Source of the DNA: an uncultured Pseudomonadota bacterium
GTDB taxonomy: Bacteria > Pseudomonadota > Gammaproteobacteria > Methylococcales > Methylomonadaceae
NCBI GenBank assembly: GCA_903870545.1
Contig: CAIQDI010000015.1
Span: forward strand, 1-57,028
Direction: 5' to 3'
DNA length: 57,028 nt
Position 1 is the stretch's first letter, and each line of letters starts with the position of its first letter. The position numbers and the translations under genes are program-made. Positions 18,897 to 26,478 of this stretch are shown here, piece after piece. The notes beneath the pieces are model-generated. The model saw nothing but the letters and a program-made list of their open reading frames with translations. It was not told where the DNA came from and made no database searches.

Positions 18897-19424
18897 TTAG
18901 CCTTTTTCAATAAACGTCAGCGTCCGTTCGGGCAAAATATCCTTCGTTTCCCCTTCCAAATACAGCCGTGCATCTTCGTGAACCGTTGACATAAAACGAA
19001 TTAACTGAATTTCACGACGCATTTTTTGTTCAAATTCGGTGGTTTCCCACATTTCATTTAGCAGATATTTGGCGTGATGATGAATCGTAAACGCCACCGC
19101 TTCGGGCAAATGCGTATAACTGCTTTGAATCGAGTGTTTAAGCTGGTCGAGCGAGGCGAGATACTGCTTATAATCTTTCACGTCTTGCTTACATTTTGTT
19201 TTAAACATCAATAATTCGGCATCGTGCTGAGTTTGTAAAAGCGTCAATTCGTGTTTTAACTGCTGCCCGCGCTTTTTTAATTCGGCAATCATTTTTTTTT
19301 CGGCTAAAACTTGGGCAAGTTTCAACGCCGCTTGCTGTTCTTGATTATCGCGTTTCCACGTTAAATTTTCAGTTTTAAGCGATTGAATAGTGGTGACGAT
19401 ATTTAAAAGCCAATTTTTCAACAT
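18897..19424 (-). CDS. coiled-coil protein of unknown function
   Basis: 175 residues, not recognised. It has a short hydrophobic start (LKNWLLNIVTTI), then a long charged coiled coil (about 20-105, rich in Lys, Glu, Gln and Leu), then a mixed end with HEDARLYLEGETKDILPERT. It is the last gene of a compact operon with a membrane protein (3 bases upstream) and slyX. Being paired with another coiled-coil protein suggests the two could interact. Confidence 0.6.
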   Translation of the reverse strand: MLKNWLLNIVTTIQSLKTENLTWKRDNQEQQAALKLAQVLAEKKMIAELKKRGQQLKHELTLLQTQHDAELLMFKTKCKQDVKDYKQYLASLDQLKHSIQSSYTHLPEAVAFTIHHHAKYLLNEMWETTEFEQKMRREIQLIRFMSTVHEDARLYLEGETKDILPERTLTFIEKG

Positions 19425-19427
19425 AAT

Positions 19428-19958
19428 TTAGTTACGATTCAATTTTGAAATTTTATGGTGCAATTTTACCAGAGCCTGTTCATTGTGTTGCGCGAGATAA
19501 CGTCGGTTTTCCTGTTGCCATTGCAAAAAATCCGCTTTAGAAATTCGGGCTTTCATTTGCTTTAAATCTCGTTCAATGGCTTCGGAAAGCGCGTTAATCT
19601 GCGCTTGATTGTTTATTTCAAGAATCTGTTTGCGTTGCTGCTCTTTGAAATAGGTTAATTGTAATCGCTGAAAATAAAATAAACGATGTCGGTTTTTGTG
19701 TTGATTTTCGATAAATAAAATGCGACGTTGTCCACGTTGTTCTGCTGAAAAATAACGCTGCAAAATGAGCCACCACTTTTTAAGAGAAAAAATTAAACCT
19801 GTCAAAATCAACAGCATAAAACCCGCTAACAATGCAAATGCTGAAGCGTACATCATGAATGTGGAAATCACTAAAAATGTAAAAATCAACAGCATTTTCG
19901 CCAAAAAAAACAATGGCAAACACAACAATATCATCCAAAATGCGATACGAATCAGCAT
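19428..19958 (-). CDS. membrane protein with cytoplasmic coiled-coil tail, unknown
   Basis: 176 residues. The first about 65 residues form two or three membrane segments (very hydrophobic, starting IAFWMILLCLPLFFLA). The remaining two thirds are basic and helical (EQRGQRRILF, KAEQQR-like composition, LQWQQENRRYLAQHNEQA), likely cytoplasmic coiled coil. Not recognised as a known family. It lies 6 bases after slyX and 3 bases before the coiled-coil gene, so the three are probably co-transcribed. Confidence 0.6.
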   Translation of the reverse strand: MLIRIAFWMILLCLPLFFLAKMLLIFTFLVISTFMMYASAFALLAGFMLLILTGLIFSLKKWWLILQRYFSAEQRGQRRILFIENQHKNRHRLFYFQRLQLTYFKEQQRKQILEINNQAQINALSEAIERDLKQMKARISKADFLQWQQENRRYLAQHNEQALVKLHHKISKLNRN

Positions 19959-19964
19959 CGAACT

Positions 19965-20171
19965 TTAATAATGGGGCGGCAATTCATACTGTGGCGACGC
20001 ATCTTCAGGTATTTTTGAAGACAAATTATCAACCCGTTCGTGCATGGCGTTGTACACCCGTTCGAGGCGATCTATTTGTTGCTGTTGTTTCGCGATAATA
20101 TCGTTCAATGTTTGCAATAAATCATCCTGATACGCCATTTTAATTTCTAATTCAATGACTCTATTTTCCAT
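19965..20171 (-). CDS. slyX: SlyX family protein
   Basis: 68 residues: a coiled coil with the SlyX pattern (NRVIELEIKMAYQDDLLQ, then NDIIAKQQQQIDRLE) and a Pro-rich end with the PPHY tail typical of the family (normal length about 70). Function is unknown in all species. It heads the small operon with the two genes downstream. The upstream DNA holds the toxin-antitoxin stack, whose last fragment overlaps the slyX start codon, so slyX may now be read from that operon's transcript. Confidence 0.85.
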   Translation of the reverse strand: MENRVIELEIKMAYQDDLLQTLNDIIAKQQQQIDRLERVYNAMHERVDNLSSKIPEDASPQYELPPHY

Positions 20172-20280
20172 CGTGGCACATCCTGTTTGGCTGGGCTAAA
20201 ACGAAATCGACCACCTTTTGCTGCTCTTGTTCGGGCAACATTAAAAATTGAGAATTGATTTCTGGAGCGGATAAATTCAT
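20161..20280 (-). pseudogene. truncated antitoxin-like ORF (third copy)
   Basis: A 39-residue frame starting MNLSAPEINSQFLML, whose ATG overlaps the vapC stop (ATGA). Its first about 30 residues match the 106-residue ORF at 20965-21285 closely, and the DNA match is about 90 percent over roughly 95 bases. After LAQ it runs into unrelated codons and stops inside the slyX start. It is best read as the 5' remnant of a third antitoxin gene cut off at the boundary with the slyX operon. Confidence 0.65.
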
Positions 20281-20705
20281 TTTTCTAATTCCTGCTCCAA
20301 CAAATTGGTAAAAGGCTGGTGATTTTTCCAGCGGTAAGTATGAAAATCGCGTTTGTCAGTAGATAAAATGCGCCCATGTCCTAATTCTTCCGCTAATAAC
20401 ACCAGCGACGCATCCGCTAAATCCATTGGTAAATCGGCGTATTGGGTCATGAATTTTGCTATGCGTGGCAAATGCGATTCGCTGATGGGAAATAAACTAA
20501 ATAAACCCGCCCGTTGCCCATTTAAAAAAGAAACAGATTTAAGTGGATGACAGCGTTTTTGCAATAAATAACAAACTTCTGTCACAACAGGCAACGTGGT
20601 AATTAACGGTTCGTTAATCGTCAGTGCATAAGCGCGAACTTTTTGATGATGCGTATCTCGTGGATTAAATAACGCCACCCAAAAACCTGTATCGGCAATA
20701 ATCAT
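20277..20705 (-). CDS. VapC-like PIN-domain toxin
   Basis: 142 residues. The PIN fold is recognisable: the first acidic residue in MIIADTGFWVALFN (D5), an acidic position in VVTEVCYLLQ, LADASLVLLAEE, and the terminal pair in STDKRDFHTY. PIN toxins are Mg-dependent RNases that cut tRNA or rRNA until bound by an antitoxin. It overlaps its upstream partner by ATGA. The last 22 residues (from FHTYRWKNHQPF) reappear fused to the neighbouring antitoxin ORF at 20965-21285. Confidence 0.82.
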   Translation of the reverse strand: MIIADTGFWVALFNPRDTHHQKVRAYALTINEPLITTLPVVTEVCYLLQKRCHPLKSVSFLNGQRAGLFSLFPISESHLPRIAKFMTQYADLPMDLADASLVLLAEELGHGRILSTDKRDFHTYRWKNHQPFTNLLEQELEK

Positions 20706-20968
20706 TCATTGCCCCACAAATGCTCTTTATAATTTTCTGATAAATTTTCATCACCACCTTCCATGCAACCTAAAAGCTCAACTCTTTCTAAAATCGCCAA
20801 AATTTTCTCACCTTCAGTTTGTTGAGTTGCTGGATTTTCTAAAAAACGTTTAGCTTGCCGACGCGCGGATTTGGCTTTTAAAAATTCAATAAAATCAAAA
20901 ACCTCTTGTTGCTCTTGTTCTGGCAACGTAAAAAGCTCGGCGGTGATTTCTTGAGCGGATAAATTCAT
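20702..20968 (-). CDS. antitoxin-like protein (DUF2281 type), partner of VapC
   Basis: 88 residues starting MNLSAQEITAELFTLPEQEQQEV, followed by FDFIEFLKAKSARRQ. The 'LPEQEQQEVFDFIEFLK' motif is typical of DUF2281/VapB-like antitoxins encoded in front of PIN toxins, where the first helix region handles DNA or dimer contacts and the C-terminus binds the toxin. It overlaps vapC by ATGA, so translation is coupled, with the antitoxin first as expected. Confidence 0.72.
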   Translation of the reverse strand: MNLSAQEITAELFTLPEQEQQEVFDFIEFLKAKSARRQAKRFLENPATQQTEGEKILAILERVELLGCMEGGDENLSENYKEHLWGNE

Positions 20969-21285
20969 TTTGTTAATTCCTGTTCCAGCAAATTGGTAAA
21001 AGGTTGATGATTTTTCCAGCGGTAAGTATGAAAATCAATTTTGTCTTTGTAGGTTGTTGAAAGTTGCTCGTCTGTTTCGATACAACCAATTAAACCCGCT
21101 TGTTCAAAGGCTTTGTAAATCGGTGAAACATCTTGTGTTTCTAACAAAGCCGTTTCGTTAATCGGTTTTAAGCGTTTTCTAACGTATTTTGTTTGCTGTG
21201 CTAAAACGAAATCGATCACTTTTTGCTGCTCTTGTTCGGGCAACATTAAAAATTGAGAATTGATTTCTTGGGCAGATAAATTCAT
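20965..21285 (-). CDS. antitoxin-toxin tail chimera
   Basis: 106 residues. The N-terminal half (MNLSAQEINSQFLMLPEQEQ...) is a DUF2281-like antitoxin, paralogous to the gene downstream. The last about 24 residues (DFHTYRWKNHQPFTNLLEQEL) are those of VapC. The DNA is about 90 percent identical to the 3' end of vapC over roughly 75 bases. The simplest reading is a tandem antitoxin-vapC pair from which most of the toxin gene was deleted, joining antitoxin and toxin tail in frame. It is probably not a functional toxin. ATGA overlaps on both sides keep the operon coupled. Confidence 0.7.
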   Translation of the reverse strand: MNLSAQEINSQFLMLPEQEQQKVIDFVLAQQTKYVRKRLKPINETALLETQDVSPIYKAFEQAGLIGCIETDEQLSTTYKDKIDFHTYRWKNHQPFTNLLEQELTK

Positions 21286-21479
21286 TTTGTTAATTCCTGT
21301 TGTGCGTATTTTTTCAAGGCTTCATTCATCAAGGTTTGATAATTTCCGCCCACCATTTCAGCACGCGATTTAAAAATGTTTAATGTGTCTTTATCGACGC
21401 GAATAGTAATGCGGGCTTTCGTTGTTTCAGCAAGCGGTCTGCCGACGCGCTTTAATTGCCCTGTTTCTTTAATGTTCAT
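21282..21479 (-). CDS. small ribbon-helix-helix protein, BrnA/CopG-like antitoxin
   Basis: 65 residues: basic start (LKRVGRPLAETTKARITIRV) then DKDTLNIFKSRAEMVGGNYQ and TLMNEALKKYAQ. This matches the BrnA-type (DUF4415) or CopG ribbon-helix-helix antitoxins, which bind DNA as dimers. No BrnT toxin is next to it. Its last codons (QELTK) match the tail shared by the chimera and VapC, suggesting another junction scar. It overlaps both neighbours by ATGA. Confidence 0.65.
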   Translation of the reverse strand: MNIKETGQLKRVGRPLAETTKARITIRVDKDTLNIFKSRAEMVGGNYQTLMNEALKKYAQQELTK

Positions 21480-21874
21480 GTTACGACTTCTCTTTTTGCT
21501 TCAATCAATTCGATAATCCGTTTTAACAACGCAATTTCTTTGTCTTTTTCAGAGTTTAGAAGTTGGGATTTTTCAAATTCGCTTTTGATTTGTAAATAAT
21601 CTATCGATTGGTGAACGTTGTGCCAATTATGTTGATTATTTTGAACTCCCACTTCTGCAAAATTATTAACGATATTCGTTTTTCTATCAAAAAGGTCAGC
21701 AACATCAATTTCAAAAACCTCAGAAATTTCCTCTAATCGAGATAAATTCACGTCTGTGTCCCCACGTTCAATAGAACCGTAAGCATTTACCGATATTTCT
21801 AATTTATTTGCTAGCTCTTCCTGTGACCAGCCTTTTTCTTGACGTAATCGTTTAATTTTTTCGCAAACTTTCAT
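21476..21874 (-). CDS. XRE-family transcriptional regulator with coiled-coil tail
   Basis: 132 residues. Residues about 3-62 form an HTH_3 domain (IKRLRQEKGWSQEELANKL, then AYGSIERGDTDVNLSRLEEI). The middle is Asn/His-rich and the end (about 95-132) is a coiled coil (LLNSEKDKEIALLKRIIELI). It is paralogous to the regulator at 25965-26363. It heads the toxin-antitoxin stack and faces a small secreted protein across a short divergent region containing a shared 17-bp element and an 18-bp imperfect palindrome, so autoregulation is likely. Confidence 0.82.
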   Translation of the reverse strand: MKVCEKIKRLRQEKGWSQEELANKLEISVNAYGSIERGDTDVNLSRLEEISEVFEIDVADLFDRKTNIVNNFAEVGVQNNQHNWHNVHQSIDYLQIKSEFEKSQLLNSEKDKEIALLKRIIELIEAKREVVT

Positions 21875-21907
21875 AAAAACAAGTCCAGTGGTTGAAATAA
21901 CAAGTTG

Positions 21908-21967
21908 GGCTTGATTGTAGCAGGATTGGTGAGAATTTAGAATTTGGCGAACCTTAAACTTTAGGTT
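21908..21967 (-). promoter_or_regulatory. promoter and operator region of XRE locus 1
   Basis: GGCTTGATTGTAGCAGG at 21908-21924 is identical to 26399-26415 before the second XRE gene. Read on the minus strand it gives TGCTACAAT, an extended -10 box. An 18-bp imperfect palindrome, AACCTTAAACTTTAGGTT, lies at 21950-21967 between this and the divergent gene, placed as an operator would be. Confidence 0.6.
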
Positions 21968-21991
21968 TTGCTATTCCACTGGAGAAATTGT

Positions 21992-22267
21992 ATGAAAAAA
22001 GTAATTGTTCCATTTTTATTTGCCTTATTGCTTGGCGTTTCAAGTGCGAATGCTGGTGATACAACAGCTAAACAAAGTAATGCTGGCAGAGCAAATTTAA
22101 CATCTGTTTTGGGAAGTTATGAAAAAAGCGATGTTTTATTTCTGGCAGGTGGAACAGGTTGGGACATAATAAACGCAATAGCAAAATGCAGCAGAATGTG
22201 TGCAGCAAAATATCCAGGCGACGCGATTATGATGAGTCGCTGTGAAAAACTTTGCAACGCCAGTTAG
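21992..22267 (+). CDS. small secreted protein with twin CX3C motifs
   Basis: 91 residues from MKKVIVPFLFALLLGVSS, with GGAG at 21981-21984 fixing the start. The signal peptide probably ends at ANA. The mature part of about 70 residues ends in two CX3C motifs (CSRMC and CEKLC) separated by 15 residues, the spacing of a disulfide-stapled helical hairpin. No family recognised. It is divergent from the XRE regulator and followed by a cysteine-containing small gene in the same direction. Confidence 0.7.
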   Translation: MKKVIVPFLFALLLGVSSANAGDTTAKQSNAGRANLTSVLGSYEKSDVLFLAGGTGWDIINAIAKCSRMCAAKYPGDAIMMSRCEKLCNAS

Positions 22268-22276
22268 GAATTTAAA

Positions 22277-22510
22277 ATGGCTTTATGCAGATGTCAGATT
22301 TGTGGTGTTAAAAAAAGCAGAAGTAAAAAAAATTATGTGACGACTGTTGACCCGATTGGTTATCCAAATGCTGCTGTAATTTGTGGAATTGCTAAATGCA
22401 CGAATCCTGCAAAAGTTTGGTTAGATGACAACGATTTAATTGATTATCAAAATGGTCTTAGATTATTCGGTAAAACTGTAACTAGCATGGTAAAAATAGG
22501 TGTTGTTTAA
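22277..22510 (+). CDS. small cysteine-containing protein, unknown
   Basis: 77 residues, no signal peptide. The N-terminus (MALCRCQICGVKKSRSKKNY) has three closely spaced cysteines, followed later by C36 and C41 (VICGIAKC), which could form a zinc site. It sits 9 bases after the secreted CX3C gene with AGGA in front and is probably co-transcribed. Not recognised. Confidence 0.6.
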   Translation: MALCRCQICGVKKSRSKKNYVTTVDPIGYPNAAVICGIAKCTNPAKVWLDDNDLIDYQNGLRLFGKTVTSMVKIGVV

Positions 22511-22521
22511 ATAACACCTAT
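22496..22521. repeat. perfect hairpin with the stop codon in its loop
   Basis: ATAGGTGTT (22496-22504) and AACACCTAT (22513-22521) form a perfect 9-bp stem; the loop GTTTAAAT holds the stop codon of the 77-residue ORF. No T-run follows, so it is not a classic terminator by itself; a terminator lies just behind it. Confidence 0.5.
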
Positions 22522-22529
22522 GTTTCAAA

Positions 22530-22567
22530 AAAAGCCCCGACTTGCATCACAGCAAAGCGGGGCTTTT
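22530..22567. terminator. bidirectional rho-independent terminator
   Basis: AAAAGCCCCG (22530-22539) pairs perfectly with CGGGGCTTTT (22558-22567). It lies between two convergent genes, with A and T runs suiting both strands. Confidence 0.85.
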
Positions 22568-22568
22568 C

Positions 22569-22874
22569 TTATTCCAACACCACATAATTCTTCAAAATTT
22601 CCTCATGAAAAGAAACGGGCAATCTCGCCCAATCGCGTGCTTCAACCAAAATTGGAATGTTTGAATCGTTGAGAGCTTGCAAAAAATCTTCTAGCGCATC
22701 AATTGGAATTTGACTTAAATCTGTCGAACGCAACACAAGATTTAAATCGCTAGCTTCGTGCGCTTCACCTTTAACCCGCGAACCATAAGCCCACGCGGTG
22801 ACATTTGGCAAATAATCCGCCAGCAATTTCAGCAAACGTTGTTTGTCTTTGTCGCGTAAATAAAGTTCACTCAT
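22569..22874 (-). CDS. MNT-type nucleotidyltransferase-domain protein, catalytic residue altered
   Basis: 101 residues of the minimal nucleotidyltransferase fold: AWAYGSRVKGEAHEASDLNLVL. In active MNT/MntA proteins the motif is GS...D-x-D; here it reads D-L-N, so the second catalytic acid is Asn. MNT proteins usually pair with HEPN toxins and neutralise them by nucleotide transfer, but no HEPN gene is adjacent. It lies 2 bases behind pgpA on the same strand. It may be an inactive or orphan member. Confidence 0.72.
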   Translation of the reverse strand: MSELYLRDKDKQRLLKLLADYLPNVTAWAYGSRVKGEAHEASDLNLVLRSTDLSQIPIDALEDFLQALNDSNIPILVEARDWARLPVSFHEEILKNYVVLE

Positions 22875-22876
22875 AA

Positions 22877-23389
22877 CTAAAAAATAATCCCCATCGATTT
22901 ACAAACCAGCAATAATCCACCCGCTGCCACCCCCGCCAACACATCATCGAGCATAATTCCAAACCCACCGTGAACGTGTTTATCGACCCATTTAATCGGA
23001 AACGGTTTCAAAATATCGAAAAATCGAAACAACACAAAACCCAAAATTACCGCTTGCCAACTGAACGGCACAAACCACATCGTAATCAAATAACCGGCGA
23101 TTTCGTCCCACACGATGCCATTAAAATCATGTTCGCCGAGCAAATTTGCCGCATCATCACAAATTTTAATGCCGACCCACGACACGATAATCATCAACAC
23201 GCTATAAAACCAAAACGGCGTTTGCGCGAATAACAAATAAACGGGAATCGCCGCCAAAGTGCCGCACGTTCCAGGAGCTTTTTTAACTAAACCCGAACCA
23301 AAACCAAACGCTAAAAACAAAATCGGATGCGTCAGAATCGTTTTGCGAGTGAGTTTATTATTGCCGTAATGTTCAAGAAAAATGTTCAT
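22877..23389 (-). CDS. pgpA: phosphatidylglycerophosphatase A
   Basis: 170 residues starting MNIFLEHYGNN (ATG at 23389; the longer frame begins with TTG). It dephosphorylates phosphatidylglycerol phosphate to phosphatidylglycerol at the inner membrane. Family signatures are FGFGSGLVKKAPGTCGTLAA, the DEIAGYLITMWFVP segment and the final MLDDVLAGV, with several membrane helices. It overlaps thiL by 17 bases, the usual thiL-pgpA arrangement. Confidence 0.93.
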   Translation of the reverse strand: MNIFLEHYGNNKLTRKTILTHPILFLAFGFGSGLVKKAPGTCGTLAAIPVYLLFAQTPFWFYSVLMIIVSWVGIKICDDAANLLGEHDFNGIVWDEIAGYLITMWFVPFSWQAVILGFVLFRFFDILKPFPIKWVDKHVHGGFGIMLDDVLAGVAAGGLLLVCKSMGIIF

Positions 23390-24305
23390 AACCTGTCGCC
23401 GTGAATGTTTCAATATGACCGGATTTTTTTAAACGAAAACCCGCTTCTTTTTCGATGATGCCAATCGCCGTGCAGTTTTCAGGGACACGATGCACCGCGT
23501 GTGGTGGCACGGTAAAACACAATTCATAATCGTCGCCAGAAATTAGCGGCATGAATTCGTCGCCCGTGTTTTCAATGTACATTTTCACGTCATTGGAAAA
23601 CGGCAATTTATCGAAATCGACACACGCGCCCACGCTGCTTTGTTTCAAAATATGCCCTAAATCGCCAACCAAACCGTCCGAAATATCAATGCACGCGCTC
23701 GCAATTCCGCGCAATGCTAAACCAATTTCAATGCGCGGCATCGGTTCATGAAAACGAATTAACGCATTTTCAGATTGGCATTCGTAACCTTGTTTAATTT
23801 TTAGCCCTAAACCCGCTTCGCCCAATAATCCGCTCATGTAAATTAAATCGCCGACTTGTGCGGTGGAACGTTTTATTGCTTGCCCTTTCGGCACTAAACC
23901 CATCGCTTGCACGGTCAACGTCAATGAGCCTTTCGTGGTATCGCCGCCAATTAAATCGACGTGGTAACGTTGCGCGAGTGTTAAAAATCCTGCCGAAAAT
24001 TCGCTTAACCACACTTCATCGACACACGGCAACGTCAACGCAAGCGTGACCGCCAACGGTTTTGCGCCCATCGCTGCCAAATCGCTCAAATTCACAGCCA
24101 GCAATTTATGTCCCACAGACGCTGGATTCGCGTCGGCGAAAAAATGCACATTTTCGACCATCGTGTCGGTCGTGATTGCCAATTCATAACCGCTCGGAAT
24201 CGACAACAACGCACAATCGTCGCCAATTCCTAAACGAGTTTCTGGATTTTTCAACGCAGTTTTTTTGAAAAACTGGTCGATTAACGAAAATTCAGAAAGC
24301 ATCAT
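23373..24305 (-). CDS. thiL: thiamine-monophosphate kinase
   Basis: 310 residues from the first of two adjacent ATGs (24305/24302). It makes thiamine diphosphate from thiamine monophosphate and ATP. Signatures are SEFSLIDQFF at the start, RLGIGDDCALL, TTDTMVENVHFF, GHKLLAVNLSDLAAMGA and CIDISDGLVGDLGHIL. It begins 7 bases after guaA and overlaps pgpA. Confidence 0.95.
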   Translation of the reverse strand: MMLSEFSLIDQFFKKTALKNPETRLGIGDDCALLSIPSGYELAITTDTMVENVHFFADANPASVGHKLLAVNLSDLAAMGAKPLAVTLALTLPCVDEVWLSEFSAGFLTLAQRYHVDLIGGDTTKGSLTLTVQAMGLVPKGQAIKRSTAQVGDLIYMSGLLGEAGLGLKIKQGYECQSENALIRFHEPMPRIEIGLALRGIASACIDISDGLVGDLGHILKQSSVGACVDFDKLPFSNDVKMYIENTGDEFMPLISGDDYELCFTVPPHAVHRVPENCTAIGIIEKEAGFRLKKSGHIETFTATGYEHFS

Positions 24306-24312
24306 GTGCCGA

Positions 24313-25887
24313 TTATTCCCATTCAATCGTGGCGGGTGGTTTGCCAGAAATATCGTAAGTCACGCGCGAAATACCAGCGACTTCGTTAATAATGCGGCGT
24401 GAAATTAAATCCAAAAATTCATACGGCAAATGCGCCCAGCGTGCGGTCATGAAATCAATCGTTTCCACCGCACGAATCGCAATCACATAATCGTAACGTC
24501 GCCCGTCGCCCATTACGCCGACCGATTTCACCGGTAAAAACACCGCGAACGCTTGGCTGACTTTGTCGTACAAATCATTTTTATAAAGTTCTTCGATAAA
24601 AATCGCATCGGCTTGGCGCAATAAATCGGCAAATTCTTTTTTCACTTCGCCTAAAATCCGCACACCCAAACCAGGCCCAGGAAATGGATGACGATAAACC
24701 ATGTCCGCTGGCAAACCGAGTTCCACGCCTAATTTGCGTACTTCGTCTTTGAACAACTCACGCAATGGTTCGACCAATTTCAAGGTCATATTTTCAGGCA
24801 AACCGCCGACGTTATGGTGCGATTTAATCAAATGCGCTTTGCCGCTTTTCGCGCCCGCCGATTCAATTACGTCGGGATAAATCGTGCCTTGCGCGAGCCA
24901 TTTTGCGTTTTCGAGTTTTGACGCTTCGTCGTCGAAAATTTCAATGAACAAATTGCCGATGATTTTACGTTTTTTCTCAGGGTCATTTACACCCGCTAAC
25001 GCCGTTAAATAACGTTCTTCGGCATTCACGCGAATCACTTTCACGCCTAAATGTTGCGCGAAAATTGCCATGACTTGGTCGCCTTCGTTCAAGCGCAATA
25101 AACCCGTATCGACAAACACGCAGGTCAATTGTGTGCCAATCGCTTTGTGCAATAATGCCGCGACAACCGACGAATCTACGCCGCCCGATAATCCTAAAAT
25201 CACGTCATCGGTGCCGACTTTTTCGCGCACGGCTTTGATGCTGTCTTCGATGATATTGTTGGAATTCCACAACGCTTGGCAGCCGCAAATTTCCAAAACA
25301 AACCTCGACAAAATGCGTCCGCCTTGTTTCGTGTGCGTGACTTCGGGATGAAATTGTAGCGCGTAAAAATTTTTGTCTTCGTTCGCCATTCCCGCAATCG
25401 GTGCGCCTTCGGAACTGGCGATAAGTTTGAAACCTTCGGGCAAATCTACCACGCGGTCGCCGTGGCTCATCCACACGTCAAGCAAGCCAAAACCTTCCGC
25501 CGAAAGATGGTCTTCGATGCCGTTCAATAATTTGGAATGTCCACGCGCTCGAATTTGTGCGTAACCAAATTCGCGGTGGTCGGACGTTTCGACTTTGCCG
25601 CCGAGTTGTTCGGTCATGGTTTGCATGCCGTAGCAAATGCCCAAAACGGGTACGCCTAATTCAAAAACACTTTGCGGCGCACGCGGCGTGTTGCCTTCGG
25701 TGACGCTTTCGGGGCCGCCCGATAAAATGATGCCGTTGGGTGCGAAGGCTTGGATTTCTGCGTCCGTGCATTCGCACGAATAAATTTCGCAATACACACC
25801 GATTTCACGAATGCGGCGAGCGATTAACTGCGTGTATTGTGAGCCGAAATCGAGAATTAAAATTTTGTCTGAATGAATGTTTGTCAT
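24313..25887 (-). CDS. guaA: GMP synthase (glutamine-hydrolysing)
   Basis: 524 residues, normal length. Converts XMP to GMP. The class I amidotransferase domain comes first (nucleophile C85 in GICYGMQ, then the LQFHPEVTH catalytic His), followed by the ATP pyrophosphatase P-loop (LSGGVDSSV, about 235) and the C-terminal dimerisation domain ending PPATIEWE. guaB is not next to it; thiL and pgpA follow on the same strand. Confidence 0.97.
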   Translation of the reverse strand: MTNIHSDKILILDFGSQYTQLIARRIREIGVYCEIYSCECTDAEIQAFAPNGIILSGGPESVTEGNTPRAPQSVFELGVPVLGICYGMQTMTEQLGGKVETSDHREFGYAQIRARGHSKLLNGIEDHLSAEGFGLLDVWMSHGDRVVDLPEGFKLIASSEGAPIAGMANEDKNFYALQFHPEVTHTKQGGRILSRFVLEICGCQALWNSNNIIEDSIKAVREKVGTDDVILGLSGGVDSSVVAALLHKAIGTQLTCVFVDTGLLRLNEGDQVMAIFAQHLGVKVIRVNAEERYLTALAGVNDPEKKRKIIGNLFIEIFDDEASKLENAKWLAQGTIYPDVIESAGAKSGKAHLIKSHHNVGGLPENMTLKLVEPLRELFKDEVRKLGVELGLPADMVYRHPFPGPGLGVRILGEVKKEFADLLRQADAIFIEELYKNDLYDKVSQAFAVFLPVKSVGVMGDGRRYDYVIAIRAVETIDFMTARWAHLPYEFLDLISRRIINEVAGISRVTYDISGKPPATIEWE

Positions 25888-25964
25888 GAGGTTTTAAAGT
25901 GAATGGTAAAAAGGCTTTGAATTTTAGCGAAAACGACTGCGTAATAATAGGCGCGGGGCGTATT

Positions 25965-26363
25965 TTACGTTGATGGACGTGGATTTAATGCTTTCATCAA
26001 TTCGATAATTTCTTTGAGATGAGCGATTTCTGAACGTTGCGCTTCAATAATTATCTGAGATTTTTCGAGGTCGTGTTTAAAATTGGCAGATGCGCTTGAA
26101 GTGTGGGTAATAATGCCAACGTTATAAACGTGATTTTCACCGCCAGTTAAACAAACAACATTCCGTTCGCCAAAACTCATCAATTCCATAAAATCCATTT
26201 CAAATACTTCGGCGATTTGTTCAATTCGGGACATTAACGCATCGGTTCCGCCACGTTCAATGTTGGCGTAACCGTTAATCGATAAGCCCAATTTTTCTGC
26301 CATTTCTTCCTGCGAAAGTGATTTTGCTTGCCGCATAAATTTAATTTTGTCGCAAATTCTCAT
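25965..26363 (-). CDS. XRE-family transcriptional regulator (paralogue of 21476-21874)
   Basis: 132 residues from the ATG at 26363 (a TTG precedes it). It has an HTH_3 domain (IKFMRQAKSLSQEEMAEKL, then GYANIERGGTDALMSRIEQI), a variable middle, and a C-terminal coiled coil (QRSEIAHLKEIIELMKAL). The layout and length are the same as XRE locus 1. It stands alone on its strand between guaA and a divergent small secreted protein. The shared 17-bp promoter element and a nearby perfect palindrome suggest self-control. Confidence 0.8.
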   Translation of the reverse strand: MRICDKIKFMRQAKSLSQEEMAEKLGLSINGYANIERGGTDALMSRIEQIAEVFEMDFMELMSFGERNVVCLTGGENHVYNVGIITHTSSASANFKHDLEKSQIIIEAQRSEIAHLKEIIELMKALNPRPST

Positions 26364-26398
26364 CAAATACCCACTCAGACTATGGAAAACACCAGTTT

Positions 26399-26449
26399 GG
26401 CTTGATTGTAGCAGGTTGAAGGCGGATTTATAATTTCAGGCATGAAATT
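26399..26449 (-). promoter_or_regulatory. promoter and operator region of XRE locus 2
   Basis: 26399-26415 is the second exact copy of GGCTTGATTGTAGCAGG (minus-strand TGCTACAAT extended -10). A perfect palindrome, AATTTCA-GGCA-TGAAATT, lies at 26432-26449. The promoter is conserved between the two loci while the palindrome differs, as expected for paralogous regulators with diverged operators. Confidence 0.6.
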
Positions 26450-26478
26450 TTAATGTACAAAACTAAGGTTTGAATGAA

